Notes: generated from the sequence alone by a model not told the origin. Numbered from the stretch's first letter, positions 15,593 to 23,281 are shown. The stretch: DNA of 33,455 bases from Thermodesulfobacteriota bacterium (GCA_040756475.1 JBFLZB010000019.1:8054-41508), one strand, 5' to 3'. Numbers and translations are program-made.

Positions 15593-15620
15593 GTAGGGGC
15601 GACGCATGCGTCGCCCCTAC
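15593..15620. repeat. Perfect 28-nt palindrome (REP-like), copy 1
   Basis: GTAGGGGCGACGCA followed by its exact reverse complement. A diverged copy lies at 15914-15947 on the other side of the ferredoxin gene. It could fold as a hairpin about 80 nt past the ferredoxin stop on the minus strand. It resembles short dispersed palindromes of the REP type. Confidence 0.75.
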
Positions 15621-15702
15621 AACTTTCTCCCAGATCTCAGGTCCCCAGAGATTTCCACGCCGGCTTGCCGTGCCGGTCCTGGCCCAGCCCGCGGGGCGGG
15701 CC

Positions 15703-15888
15703 TCACTCCTCGTAGTGGATGGCCTCCACGGGGCACGCCTCGGCCGCTTCGACGATCTTGTCGTCGAGGGAGAGGTCGGCCCCCTCCACGAGCGTCGCGA
15801 TGTCTCCCTCCAGCTCGAAGACCTCCGGGCACAGGTCCACGCAGGTTCCGCAGGCGATGCATTCGTCGTCCACCCAGACCTTCTTCAT
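15703..15888 (-). CDS. Single-cluster [4Fe-4S] ferredoxin
   Basis: 61 residues, ATG 15888 with AGGAGGA upstream at good spacing. Small soluble electron carrier. Cluster ligands C10, C13 and C16 (CIACGTC) with distant C52 (ACPVEAI) fit the Desulfovibrio/Thermotoga-type one-cluster ferredoxin. C20 (LCP) is also present, but there is no partner cysteine near position 42, where this family often forms a disulfide. The sequence is very acidic (many Asp/Glu), as expected for a low-potential ferredoxin. It lies 66 nt downstream of glpD on the same strand, with a palindrome between them, so cotranscription is possible but uncertain. It might feed electrons to enzymes such as the flavodiiron protein; that is inference. 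Confidence 0.93.
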   Translation of the reverse strand: MKKVWVDDECIACGTCVDLCPEVFELEGDIATLVEGADLSLDDKIVEAAEACPVEAIHYEE

Positions 15889-15913
15889 GGCGCTTCCTCC
15901 TGTACGTGGTGAA

Positions 15914-15947
15914 GCCGTAGAGGCGACGCATGGTTCGCCCCTACGGC
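15914..15947. repeat. Imperfect palindrome (REP-like), copy 2
   Basis: GCCGTAGAGGCGACGCA pairs imperfectly with TGGTTCGCCCCTACGGC. It shares GTAGnGGCGACGCATG with the perfect palindrome at 15593-15620. It lies between the glpD stop and the ferredoxin start. Confidence 0.65.
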
Positions 15948-15954
15948 CGGGCCG

Positions 15955-17607
15955 TCAGAATGCCCCCGCGTGCTCCAGGAACGGTGCCCGCCCCGACACC
16001 CCGCAGCCCAGAGCCATCTCCCGCTCCAGAAGCTCTCGAAACCGCTCCAACTCGGCCCGCCGGGTCCCCTCGTCCCATCCCAGTTCCTCGGCCATGATCC
16101 GGGCCGCTTCGGGGGCGGCGGAAAGCCCCAGGTCCAGGCTCACGCCGGTGCGCAGCCGGCGCAGGAGGACGTCGTCGAGGTGGTGGGCGTCTTCCCGGCG
16201 CACCGCGTAGGCCACCTGGGCCCGGTAGTCGCGATATCCCGGCGCGAGAACCTCGCGCCACTCGGGGCGCTCGAGCCCCACGTCGATCACGTCGCAGCAG
16301 CGCCGGCCATAGAGGGAGACCAGGTGGTCCACCACCTCCCGCGGCAGGTTGGGGATCTTCTGGGTGCACTCGCACACGTTCTCCCGAAAGATGACGGCGT
16401 CGGTGAGGCCGCCGCCGAAGAGGGGCACGTGCTCGGTGGAACCCGGCACGGGGAAGGCCAGGGCCCGGCACGCGGCATCCACGGCTTCCTCCGCCATCTT
16501 CCGGAAGGTGGTGTACTTTCCGCCGACGATGGTGAGGAAGCGGCCCTTGGGGCCCTCCCGGTGGAGCACGTGGCGCCGGCTCAGCGACGAGGGGCTGCCC
16601 TTCTTGCCGGTGAGGGCCAGGGGCCGCAGCCCTGCGTAGCCCCACAGCACGTCCGAGGCCTCGATGCGCCGCCCGGGAAGGAGCTTGTGGAGTCCGTCCA
16701 GGAGGTAGTCCACGTCCTGCGCGTCGGGGGCCACGCCGTCCGGCGACCCTTCCCAGAACGTGTCGGTGGTGCCCACCAGGGTCAGGCCCTCGAGGGGCAG
16801 CGAGAAGAAGAGGCGCTCGTCGCGCGGAGATGCCGTGAAGACCGCGTGATCCAGATCGGCGTCCACCACCACGTGGGCCCCCTTGGTGGCCCGGACCTTG
16901 GGCGCAAGGTCGCTGCGGTAGCGGGCCCCCACCTGGTCGGCCCAGGGACCCGCCGCGTTGACGACCACCCGGGCGGTGAACCGCTGCTCCGACCCGGTCA
17001 GCCGGTCCCGGACCCGAAGCCCGAAGCTGTCGTCCTCCTCGGAGATGGCCTCGACTTCGTGGTAGTTGAGGCAGTAGGCGCCGTGCTCTCGCGCGGAGAA
17101 GATGTTCTCGAGGACCAGGCGCTCGGGCAGGAGGATCTGGTAGTCGTAGAAGAGGCCGGCCCCCAGGAGCTTCTCGGCGCTCAGGCCCGGGCTCCTGCGC
17201 AGGGCCTCCCGGCGACCGAGCACGCCGTAGTGGGGTGTTCCCTTGCCCAGGCTCAAGAGGTCGTAGAGGGTGAGCCCCGCCCGGATCTTCCACAGGGGCC
17301 GGCGGTCCCCTGCGTAGACGGGCAGGAGGATCGGGATCGGCCGGATGAGGTGGGGCGCCATGCGCAGCAGGGTTTCGCGCTCTCGCAGCGACTCGGCCAC
17401 GAGCTGGAGGTCGCCCCTCTCCAGGTAGCGCAGTCCCCCGTGGATCAGGCGGGTGGTCTTGGCGGAGGTGCCTGCGCTGAAGTCGTCCTTCTCCAGGAGC
17501 AGGCACGACAGGCCGCGCAGTGCGGCGTCCCGGGCCACTCCCGCCCCGGTGATGCCTCCGCCGATGACGGCCAGGTCGAAAGCGGTTCGGCTGGGTTCAA
17601 GGGACAA
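15955..17607 (-). CDS. glpD: FAD-dependent glycerol-3-phosphate dehydrogenase
   Basis: 550 residues. Oxidises sn-glycerol 3-phosphate to dihydroxyacetone phosphate and passes electrons to the quinone pool; a peripheral inner-membrane enzyme. The N-terminal FAD dinucleotide fold is GGGITGAGVARDAALRG (about 16-32). The family block TSAKTTRLIHGGLRYLE follows, with VVNAAGPWAD and GKYTTFRKMAEE further on. The C-terminal cap domain (about 395-530) is complete. The start is a TTG at 17607 with CGAGG upstream; it overlaps the end of gdpD by 11 nt, so translation is probably coupled. With gdpD it forms a short route from glycerophosphodiesters to central metabolism. Confidence 0.93.
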   Translation of the reverse strand: MSLEPSRTAFDLAVIGGGITGAGVARDAALRGLSCLLLEKDDFSAGTSAKTTRLIHGGLRYLERGDLQLVAESLRERETLLRMAPHLIRPIPILLPVYAGDRRPLWKIRAGLTLYDLLSLGKGTPHYGVLGRREALRRSPGLSAEKLLGAGLFYDYQILLPERLVLENIFSAREHGAYCLNYHEVEAISEEDDSFGLRVRDRLTGSEQRFTARVVVNAAGPWADQVGARYRSDLAPKVRATKGAHVVVDADLDHAVFTASPRDERLFFSLPLEGLTLVGTTDTFWEGSPDGVAPDAQDVDYLLDGLHKLLPGRRIEASDVLWGYAGLRPLALTGKKGSPSSLSRRHVLHREGPKGRFLTIVGGKYTTFRKMAEEAVDAACRALAFPVPGSTEHVPLFGGGLTDAVIFRENVCECTQKIPNLPREVVDHLVSLYGRRCCDVIDVGLERPEWREVLAPGYRDYRAQVAYAVRREDAHHLDDVLLRRLRTGVSLDLGLSAAPEAARIMAEELGWDEGTRRAELERFRELLEREMALGCGVSGRAPFLEHAGAF

Positions 17608-18310
17608 GGCGACCTCGGGGGGAGGCGAGTGGCCCCAGGGCGTTGCGGATGCGGCCGGGGCAGTCAGTGAAGACCCCGTCCACCCCGGAGCGGGCCAAGT
17701 CTAGCACCCCCTCGGGCGCGTTGACCACCCAGAGCAGGAGCTCGGCGCCGTGGCTTCGGCACGACGCGAGAGCCCCTTCGGAGAACGCCTCGGCGGCCAG
17801 GCTCACGGCCGCGAAGCCGCTCCGGCTGAGGCTCCGTCGCTGGCGCTCCCCCAGGCGGCTCCACACGGGGCCTGCCGGCACCCCGGGGCACTGTGCCCGG
17901 ACGGCTGCCAGCTCGGCGCTGCGGGACGAGGTGACGAGCACCTGTGCCGGATCCCACGCCCGCGCCGCCAGGAACCGGGCGAGCGCTTGACCCGTTCCCC
18001 GGCCCTTGAGCTCCAGGTTGAGGCGCACCCGTTTCGCTGCCAGGTCCCACAGGTCGGCAAGCAAGGGGACCCTTCCTCCCCCCGACAGGCGCACCCGAGC
18101 GAGCTCGAGAGCCGTCAGGCCCGTGACTCGCCGTGGGTCATCCCCCGTCCTGCGAAGGTCCGGGTCGTGGACGAGGACGAGGACCCCGTCCCGGGTCAGC
18201 CGCAGATCGGTCTCGATGCCGGTTGCCCCCTCGGCCAGGGCGGCCTCGAAGGCTTCCAGGGTGTTCTCCGGGTGATCCAGGGATGAGCCGCGGTGGGCGA
18301 AGACCTGCAC
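17597..18310 (-). CDS. Glycerophosphodiester phosphodiesterase
   Basis: 237 residues from GTG 18310, five nt after the thiF stop; a longer in-frame reading upstream lies inside thiF and is a shadow. Hydrolyses glycerophosphodiesters to glycerol 3-phosphate plus alcohol. GDPD motifs are seen: catalytic H6 in FAHRG, PENT (14-17), metal ligands E33 and D35 in IETD, and catalytic H48 in VHDPDL; the C-terminal block WVVN and GVDGVFTDCP is typical. There is no signal peptide, so it acts in the cytoplasm like UgpQ. It sits directly upstream of, and overlapping, glpD, which would consume its product. Confidence 0.92.
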   Translation of the reverse strand: MQVFAHRGSSLDHPENTLEAFEAALAEGATGIETDLRLTRDGVLVLVHDPDLRRTGDDPRRVTGLTALELARVRLSGGGRVPLLADLWDLAAKRVRLNLELKGRGTGQALARFLAARAWDPAQVLVTSSRSAELAAVRAQCPGVPAGPVWSRLGERQRRSLSRSGFAAVSLAAEAFSEGALASCRSHGAELLLWVVNAPEGVLDLARSGVDGVFTDCPGRIRNALGPLASPRGRLVP

Positions 18311-18315
18311 GCAGG

Positions 18316-19119
18316 CTAGCCTTCCTCGCCCAGGACGAGCCGGAGCGCCAGATTGGCCTGGGAGTGGGCGGCCACCCCCACCCGGGGGGCCATGAGGCCC
18401 GTGCCCGGCCGGGCCTCGGACTCCAGGTCTCCCACCACGAAGAGCCGCGGCCCCATCCGGTGGGTGCGGATCTCGTCGGCGGGCCCGTACCCGGCCAGGC
18501 CGGAGGCCGCCACCACCCAGGTCTGGGGGAGTTTCGCCAGGGCGGTCTCCACCAGCATGGCCTTTTGGTCGGCCCGGTCGAAGGCCTCCACGAGCACCCG
18601 GCACCCACTGAAGACCCGGGGGACGTTCTCGGGGGTGAGGCGCAGGGTGTGGGCCTCTGCCCGCACGTAGGGGTTGATGCGGCGCAGGGTGTCCGCCAGG
18701 GCCCGGGTCTTGGGCTGGCCGAGCTGCTCCACGAAGTACTGCTGGCGGTTGAGGTTGCTGGGCTCCACCACGTCGAAGTCGGCGAGCACCAGGGTGCCGC
18801 AGCCGGTGCGGGCGAGCGCGATGGCGACCTGGCTGCCCAAGCCCCCCAGCCCGGCGATTCCGACCCGGGCGGCCTTGACCCGGCGGTGCACCCCGGGCGT
18901 GTGGCGCGCGGCGAGCAGCCCCTCGAGCTCCTCGGGCCCCGGAAGCTCTCCCCTCCGGATGAGGACCACCTCGTCGCCGGGGCACAGCCGGGTCTCCCGG
19001 GTTGCCGGAAACCCGTTGCAGATCCAGACGTCGGCATCCGGTTTCGCGGCCCGGAGGGCGTCGCCCAGGGTGGCCCCCTCGGGGAGGTCCAGGTCCTGCT
19101 CGTTTACCCGCACGCGCAT
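18316..19119 (-). CDS. thiF: ThiS-like/ThiF fusion: sulfur-carrier adenylyltransferase
   Basis: 267 residues from ATG 19119, preceded by GAGGTG. Residues 1-58 form a ubiquitin-like ThiS/MoaD-type domain (MRVRVNEQDLDLPEGATLGD ... GDEVVLIRRGE) without a C-terminal GlyGly, since it continues into the ThiF/E1-like domain. That domain has the nucleotide-binding loop GIAGLGGLGS (87-96), ADFDVVEPSNLNRQQYF and the Mg/ATP residues D114 and R125. The CxxC zinc pair seen in some ThiF proteins is not evident. It would adenylate a sulfur carrier in thiamine thiazole synthesis or a related sulfur-transfer route. No other thi genes are in the window. It leads the thiF-gdpD-glpD cluster, an unexpected partnership. 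Confidence 0.88.
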   Translation of the reverse strand: MRVRVNEQDLDLPEGATLGDALRAAKPDADVWICNGFPATRETRLCPGDEVVLIRRGELPGPEELEGLLAARHTPGVHRRVKAARVGIAGLGGLGSQVAIALARTGCGTLVLADFDVVEPSNLNRQQYFVEQLGQPKTRALADTLRRINPYVRAEAHTLRLTPENVPRVFSGCRVLVEAFDRADQKAMLVETALAKLPQTWVVAASGLAGYGPADEIRTHRMGPRLFVVGDLESEARPGTGLMAPRVGVAAHSQANLALRLVLGEEG

Positions 19120-19264
19120 CGGCACCTCGGCGGCAGGGAGCCGAGAAGGGGGCTGGGGGCCCCTCGGCCGGGGCCCGGTTGCCAAAGCCGCCCGAGCTTC
19201 GGGGCGCGGCGGCAGTCTGTCACGGGCTCCGGCGGGGTGCAAGGCCGACCCGGAGGGAGCCCGC

Positions 19265-19292
19265 TTGACAGGCCTTGGGGGCGTCCTAGTCT
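19265..19292 (+). promoter_or_regulatory. Predicted promoter for the baeRF-like gene
   Basis: TTGACA at 19265-19270 (6/6) and TAGTCT at 19287-19292 (3/6) with a 16-nt spacer, about 45 nt before the start codon at 19337. The region is divergent from thiF. Confidence 0.35.
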
Positions 19293-19336
19293 TGGCCCTA
19301 CGGACCCGGCCTTTCTGACCCTACGAGGAGGATGCG

Positions 19337-20473
19337 ATGGTTCTGCACGAGGAGCTTCGCCACCTGGCCCGACTTCCCCGCACCGGCGCCCCCTTCCTCA
19401 CCCTCTACCTCAACACGCGTTGGGACAGCGAGAAGCAGAGGGAGCGCGTGCGCATCTTCGTGAAGACGAAGCTCAAGGAGTGCCTGGCCGCAGCAGGCGA
19501 TCTGGGGGGGGATGCGCGGCGAAGCCTCGAGGAAGACGCGGAAAAGGTGGAGCACTACGTGCGGGGTCTCGTAAACCGCGCGTGGGACGAGGCCTTCGAC
19601 GGGGTCGCCGTCTTCGCGTGCTCGGGACTCGGGGAGTACCGGGTGGTGCGAAGCCATCTCCCCTTTCCGGAGTCCTTCACCTGCTCGGACCGCCCCGTGC
19701 TGCGGCCCGTGGCCCAGTCGGTGCGGGAGGGGGAGCCCGCCCTCCTGGCCATGGTCAACGGCGATGCCGGACGCCTCCTGGCGTTCGAGATGGGGTCCGT
19801 GACCCGGGAGTTCGCGTTCGCCGACGAGGAGTTTCCGGGCCGCCACGAGCAGGGCGGGTGGAGCCAGGCCCGCTACCAGCGGCACGTGGACGAGCACCTC
19901 AACCGAAACCTCCGGCGCCTGTCGGATCAGTTGGTGCGCTGGGCCGGCGAGCGGCAAGGCGCCCGTATCGTGCTCTCGGGGCCCGATCCCCTCCTTGCGG
20001 CCTTCGAGCCTCTCTTGCCCAAGCGCCTGGAAGGGGCGGTGTGCGCACGGCTGCGCCTGGATCCGAACTCCGCGCCCGACGTCATTTGCGACGAGGTCCG
20101 GGCGGCCCTGCGGGCGGGGCGGGATCGAGAGGATGCCGAGGCGGTCGACAACCTGCTCAACAAGGTCCGGGGCGCAGGCCGGGGCGCGGTGGGGCCGGAA
20201 GCGGTGGCCGAGGCCGTGGCGGCGGGCCGGGTGCACGTGCTCTACCTGGCCCAGTCCTTCCGGGAAGCGGGATGGAAGTGCTTTGGCTGCGGCGCCCTGG
20301 GCGTCAAGGCCCCCCCGGAGTGCCCCCAGTGCGGGAAGCCCGTGGAAGGCGCGGAGTTGGGGGAGGAGTTGGTGCGGGGGACGCTGGCCGCGGACGGGAG
20401 GGTCGTGGCGGTGAATGGCCACGGGGGGCTCCAGAGCGAAGGGGGCGTCGGAGCGGCGCTCCGGTATGCGTGA
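19337..20473 (+). CDS. Bacterial eRF1-like (baeRF) protein with zinc ribbon
   Basis: 378 residues, ATG preceded by GAGGAGG at a 5-nt spacing. The layout matches bacterial homologues of archaeo-eukaryotic release factor eRF1: an N-terminal domain opening with FLTLYLNTRWD, a middle domain with GGWSQARYQR (173-182) in the place of the eRF1 GGQ loop, and an L7Ae-like domain (about 205-300). A C-terminal zinc ribbon has C315, C318, C329 and C332. Related Vms1/VLRF1-type proteins release peptides from stalled ribosomes through a conserved glutamine; here Q177 is the candidate. Function in bacteria is largely untested. It is a single gene, convergent with the PHP gene 15 nt away. Confidence 0.8.
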   Translation: MVLHEELRHLARLPRTGAPFLTLYLNTRWDSEKQRERVRIFVKTKLKECLAAAGDLGGDARRSLEEDAEKVEHYVRGLVNRAWDEAFDGVAVFACSGLGEYRVVRSHLPFPESFTCSDRPVLRPVAQSVREGEPALLAMVNGDAGRLLAFEMGSVTREFAFADEEFPGRHEQGGWSQARYQRHVDEHLNRNLRRLSDQLVRWAGERQGARIVLSGPDPLLAAFEPLLPKRLEGAVCARLRLDPNSAPDVICDEVRAALRAGRDREDAEAVDNLLNKVRGAGRGAVGPEAVAEAVAAGRVHVLYLAQSFREAGWKCFGCGALGVKAPPECPQCGKPVEGAELGEELVRGTLAADGRVVAVNGHGGLQSEGGVGAALRYA

Positions 20474-20488
20474 GAGCGGCCTTCCTCT

Positions 20489-21334
20489 TCACCGGGCGGC
20501 CAGCCGCTGCGCCAGGGCGCGGTAGCACTCGTCGGGCACGCGCAGGCTCCCGTAGCCGGTGCCCATCTCCGGCCCCCCTTCCCCGGGCCGATGGAAGTCG
20601 CTTCCTCCGGTGACGAGCAGGCCGTGGCGGCGGGCCAGGGCGGTGTAGCGGGAGACCTGATCCGGGGTATGGCGGCTGTAGTAGGCCTCGATGCCGGCCA
20701 GACCCAGGCCGAGCAGGTGGGCCAACACGTCGGAGAGCGCGTTGGGGCGCTCCTCCTCCAGGATGCCCGGATGGGCGAGCACCATTACCCCGCCCGCTTC
20801 CCGGATGAGCTCCGCCGACTGGGCCGGGGTCAGGCGCTCCTTGTGGACGTAGGCGGCCGCCCCCCGGCCCAGATACCGGTCGAAGGCCTGCTGGGTGGTG
20901 CTCACGGCGCCCTTGCGCAGGAGCACCCGGGCGAAGTGGGGTCGACCCACCAGAGAGCCCCCGGCCTGGGCGAGCACCTCCTCCAGGGTGATGTCCACGC
21001 CCAGGGCTCGAAGTTTCTCGATCATGCGGGGATTTCGCCGCCGCCGGCTCTCCACGAGGAACGTGAAGGTAGCGCGCACGCGCTCGGTGAGGCGGCTCAG
21101 CCCGTAGCCCAGGAGGTGGAAGGTCACGCCTTCCCACTGGCTGGAGATCTCGACTCCCGGCACGACCGGGAGCCCGAGCTCCCGCCCGGCCCGCATGGCC
21201 TCGTCGTTTCCATCCACGCTGTCGTGATCCGTGATGGCCAGGGCGCCCAGCCCCCGGGCGTGGGCGTAGGCCACCGCCTCGGCCGGTGCGAGCCCCCCGT
21301 CGGAGCAGGTGGTGTGGACGTGGAGATCGACCAT
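20489..21334 (-). CDS. PHP-domain phosphoesterase (YciV/RNase AM-like)
   Basis: 281 residues, ATG 21334 with GGGAGG upstream. Trinuclear-metal PHP phosphoesterase: H5 and H7 in DLHVHTTCSDG, D36-H37 in ITDHDS, E62 in PGVEIS, H73 in FHLLGY, then VLAHPG and GSDFHRP for the remaining ligands. Size and motif spacing fit the family that hydrolyses 3',5'-bisphosphonucleotides (pAp) and trims 5' ends of RNA (YciV/RNase AM). The polymerase-associated PHP of DnaE is much larger and is excluded. It stands alone, convergent with the baeRF gene. Exact substrate is not determinable here. Confidence 0.88.
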   Translation of the reverse strand: MVDLHVHTTCSDGGLAPAEAVAYAHARGLGALAITDHDSVDGNDEAMRAGRELGLPVVPGVEISSQWEGVTFHLLGYGLSRLTERVRATFTFLVESRRRRNPRMIEKLRALGVDITLEEVLAQAGGSLVGRPHFARVLLRKGAVSTTQQAFDRYLGRGAAAYVHKERLTPAQSAELIREAGGVMVLAHPGILEEERPNALSDVLAHLLGLGLAGIEAYYSRHTPDQVSRYTALARRHGLLVTGGSDFHRPGEGGPEMGTGYGSLRVPDECYRALAQRLAAR

Positions 21335-21438
21335 GGGGCCTCCCGAGGGCAGGGCGGGAAAGGGGGGGGAGGGGGTTTCTATACGGCGGCGGTGGGGGGT
21401 GCGTCAAGGGGGTGCCGCGCAAAAACCCCAAACAAAAC

Positions 21439-21467
21439 TTGACTTTGGCGCGCCTGGCATCTAGCAT
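21439..21467 (+). promoter_or_regulatory. Predicted promoter for tRNA-Arg and hup
   Basis: TTGACT at 21439-21444 (5/6), exactly 17 nt, then TAGCAT at 21462-21467 (4/6). It lies 20 nt before the first base of the tRNA and is the only promoter-like sequence ahead of the tRNA and HU genes. Confidence 0.6.
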
Positions 21468-21487
21468 CCCCCCGTCCGAGTGCGGGC

Positions 21488-21564
21488 GCCCCCGTAGCTC
21501 AGGTGGATAGAGCACAGGATTCCTAATCCTGGTGCCGCAGGTTCGAGTCCTGCCGGGGGCACCA
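21488..21564 (+). tRNA. tRNA-Arg (anticodon CCU)
   Basis: 77 nt with a complete cloverleaf: acceptor GCCCCCG/CGGGGGC, D arm GCTC/GAGC, anticodon stem CAGGA/TCCTG with loop TTCCTAA (anticodon CCT), and T arm GCAGG-TTCGAGT-CCTGC. Discriminator A and genomically encoded CCA (21562-21564). Decodes AGG. Confidence 0.97.
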
Positions 21565-21600
21565 CTGCTTGTCCCCGGCGATGCGGGTTGGGAGTCGCGG

Positions 21601-21876
21601 ATGAACAAGTCGGAACTCGTCAAGGCGCTGGCCGAGGCGGGCGGGCTCTCCGTGAAGGCCGCCAAGGAAGCCGTCAGTACCGTGTTCGACACGCTCACCG
21701 AGGCCATTCTGGCCGACGAGCGCGTCGAGATCCGCGGCTTCGGAAGCTTCGTCAACAAACACTACGACGCCTACGTGGGCCGCAACCCCAAGACCGGGGA
21801 GAAGATCCACGTCCCCGAGAAGAAGCTCCCCTTCTTCAAGGTGGGCAAGGAGCTCAGGAACCGGGTGGATTCCTGA
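21601..21876 (+). CDS. HU/IHF-family DNA-binding protein
   Basis: 91 residues, the standard HU length. The ATG at 21601 has GGGAG about 7 nt upstream. Dimeric histone-like protein that bends DNA and compacts the nucleoid. Motifs: MNKSELVKALAE at the N-terminus, RGFGSFV at the turn, and the beta-ribbon arm GRNPKTGEKIHVPEKKLPFF with the conserved proline at the intercalating tip, ending FKVGKELRNRV. Only 36 nt separate it from the tRNA-Arg 3' end and no separate promoter is visible, so it is probably transcribed with the tRNA and released by tRNA processing. HU rather than IHF is suggested by overall pattern, not proven. Confidence 0.93.
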   Translation: MNKSELVKALAEAGGLSVKAAKEAVSTVFDTLTEAILADERVEIRGFGSFVNKHYDAYVGRNPKTGEKIHVPEKKLPFFKVGKELRNRVDS

Positions 21877-21972
21877 AAGGGCCGCGTGCGGCCGCCCGAA
21901 ACCTGTCGTCGTGGCCGCGTCCTTCCAGCCCGCCTGTCCCCCTCCCCCAACGTCCCGCAGAGAGCAGAGACC

Positions 21973-22200
21973 ATGTGCGTAGCCGTGCCCGGTGAGATTC
22001 TCACCCTGGAACCCGACGGCACTGCCGTGGTGGATTTCGGCGGTACCCGGCGCACCGTCTCCCTGGCACTGGTGGAGGGGGCCGCCCCGGGCGACTACGT
22101 GGTGGTCCACGCCGGTTTCGCCCTGCACCGGGTGGATCCGGAGGAAGCCCGGGAGACCCTGGCGCTCTTCCGGTCGGTCCTCGATGAACAACCCGGCTGA
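21973..22200 (+). CDS. hypC: Hydrogenase maturation chaperone HypC
   Basis: 75 residues beginning MCVAVPG, the HypC/HybG signature in which C2 binds the Fe(CN)2CO unit and the hydrogenase large-subunit precursor. Small beta-barrel protein acting in the cytoplasm with HypD during NiFe-hydrogenase assembly. Length is normal for the family (75-90). The ribosome site is weak. Its last 17 nt overlap the start of hypD. hypC-hypD-hypE form one operon; hypA, hypB and hypF and hydrogenase structural genes are not in this window. Confidence 0.94.
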   Translation: MCVAVPGEILTLEPDGTAVVDFGGTRRTVSLALVEGAAPGDYVVVHAGFALHRVDPEEARETLALFRSVLDEQPG

Positions 22201-23281
22201 AGCAGCCCGGGACCCGGAGCTGGCCTCCCGCCTCCTGGAACGGCTGCACCGTTACGCCGGTCCGCCGGTGGGGGTCATGGAGGTCTGCGGTACCCACACC
22301 GTGGCCATCGCCCGCCTGGGCCTGCGAAGCCTCCTGCCCGATGGGGTGCGCCTGCACTCCGGCCCCGGGTGCCCGGTGTGCGTGACACCGGCCCGGGTCT
22401 TCGACGAGGCCCTCGCCCTCGCCCAGGACGGCGTGACCCTTGCCACGTACGGCGACGCGGTGCGCGTTCCGGGCAGCGCCGACACCCTGGGGGAGGCGCG
22501 CAGCCGCGGTGCGGCCGTGCGGGTGGTGTACTCGGCCCTCGACGCCCTGGAGCTGGCCCGCCGCGAACCCGAACGCGAGGTCGCCTTCCTGGGGCTCGGC
22601 TTCGAGACCACTGCGCCCACGGTCGCCTGGGCAGTGAAGGCCGCTCGGGAGGAAGGCCGCTCCAATTTCTCGGTCCTCTCGGCCCACAAGGCGCTCCTGC
22701 CGGCCATGGAGGCCCTGCTCCGGGACCCGGAGGTGGCCATTGGCGCCTTCCTGTGCCCGGGCCACGCCACCATGGTGCTCGGTGCTCAAGCCTACGCCCC
22801 CCTGGCCGAAGAGTATCGGGTCCCGTGCGTGGTGGCGGGATTCGAGCCCAACGACGTGCTGGTGGGCCTGGTTCGGGTGCTCGACCAGGTGGAGCGGGGT
22901 GAAGCGCGGGTCGAAAACGTCTATCCGAGGGCCGTGGACGACGCCCCCAACCGTGCGGCCCTGGGGGTGCTGGACGATGTCTTCGTCCGGGTGGGCTCCG
23001 CCTGGAGGGGACTGGGGGAGCTCCCCGGGAGCGGGTACGAGCTGGCCGAAGCCTATGGGCAACACGATGCCCGGCGCCGTTTTCTTGCGGGCCGCTCGTT
23101 TCCCGGCCGAGAACCCGAGGGGTGCCGCTGCGCCCAGGTGCTGCGAGGCGTGCTCGAGCCCCGGGAGTGCCCCCTCTTCGGGGGCCGCTGCACGCCGGAG
23201 CACCCGGTGGGGGCGTGCATGGTGAGCTCCGAAGGTGCCTGCGGCGCCCACCACCGCTATCGGGAGGCGGGCGCCCCATGA
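22184..23281 (+). CDS. hypD: Hydrogenase maturation protein HypD
   Basis: 365 residues from ATG 22184, inside the end of hypC. Iron-sulfur scaffold on which the Fe(CN)2CO moiety is built. Family motifs: MEVCGTHT (C35), HSGPGCPVC (C63, C66), FETTAPT and LCPGHATMV. The cysteine-rich C-terminus (GCRCAQV, RECPLFG, CTPEHPVGACMVS, CGAHH) holds the [4Fe-4S] cluster. Length and all conserved cysteines fit a functional protein. The stop overlaps the hypE start as ATGA. Confidence 0.96.
   Translation: MNNPAEAARDPELASRLLERLHRYAGPPVGVMEVCGTHTVAIARLGLRSLLPDGVRLHSGPGCPVCVTPARVFDEALALAQDGVTLATYGDAVRVPGSADTLGEARSRGAAVRVVYSALDALELARREPEREVAFLGLGFETTAPTVAWAVKAAREEGRSNFSVLSAHKALLPAMEALLRDPEVAIGAFLCPGHATMVLGAQAYAPLAEEYRVPCVVAGFEPNDVLVGLVRVLDQVERGEARVENVYPRAVDDAPNRAALGVLDDVFVRVGSAWRGLGELPGSGYELAEAYGQHDARRRFLAGRSFPGREPEGCRCAQVLRGVLEPRECPLFGGRCTPEHPVGACMVSSEGACGAHHRYREAGAP

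Larger units (their letters stand above)
15345..15702. other. 358-nt intergenic stretch with repeats and palindromes
   Basis: No gene is seen. It contains direct-repeat copy B, a small inverted repeat CGAGGC-ATG-GCCTCG at about 15561-15575, and a perfect 28-nt palindrome at 15593-15620. Confidence 0.6.

Noticed and set aside
18133-20613. 826-codon plus-strand open frame across thiF and the baeRF gene
   Set aside because: Glycine/arginine/proline-rich shadow translation that crosses real genes on both strands.
21540-21564. Integration (att) site at the tRNA-Arg 3' end
   Set aside because: No duplicate of the tRNA 3' end and no integrase are visible in the window; the downstream genes are housekeeping.
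21880-21893. Terminator after the HU gene
   Set aside because: GGCCGC-GT-GCGGCC is a short palindrome with almost no loop and no T-run, so it is weak evidence for termination.
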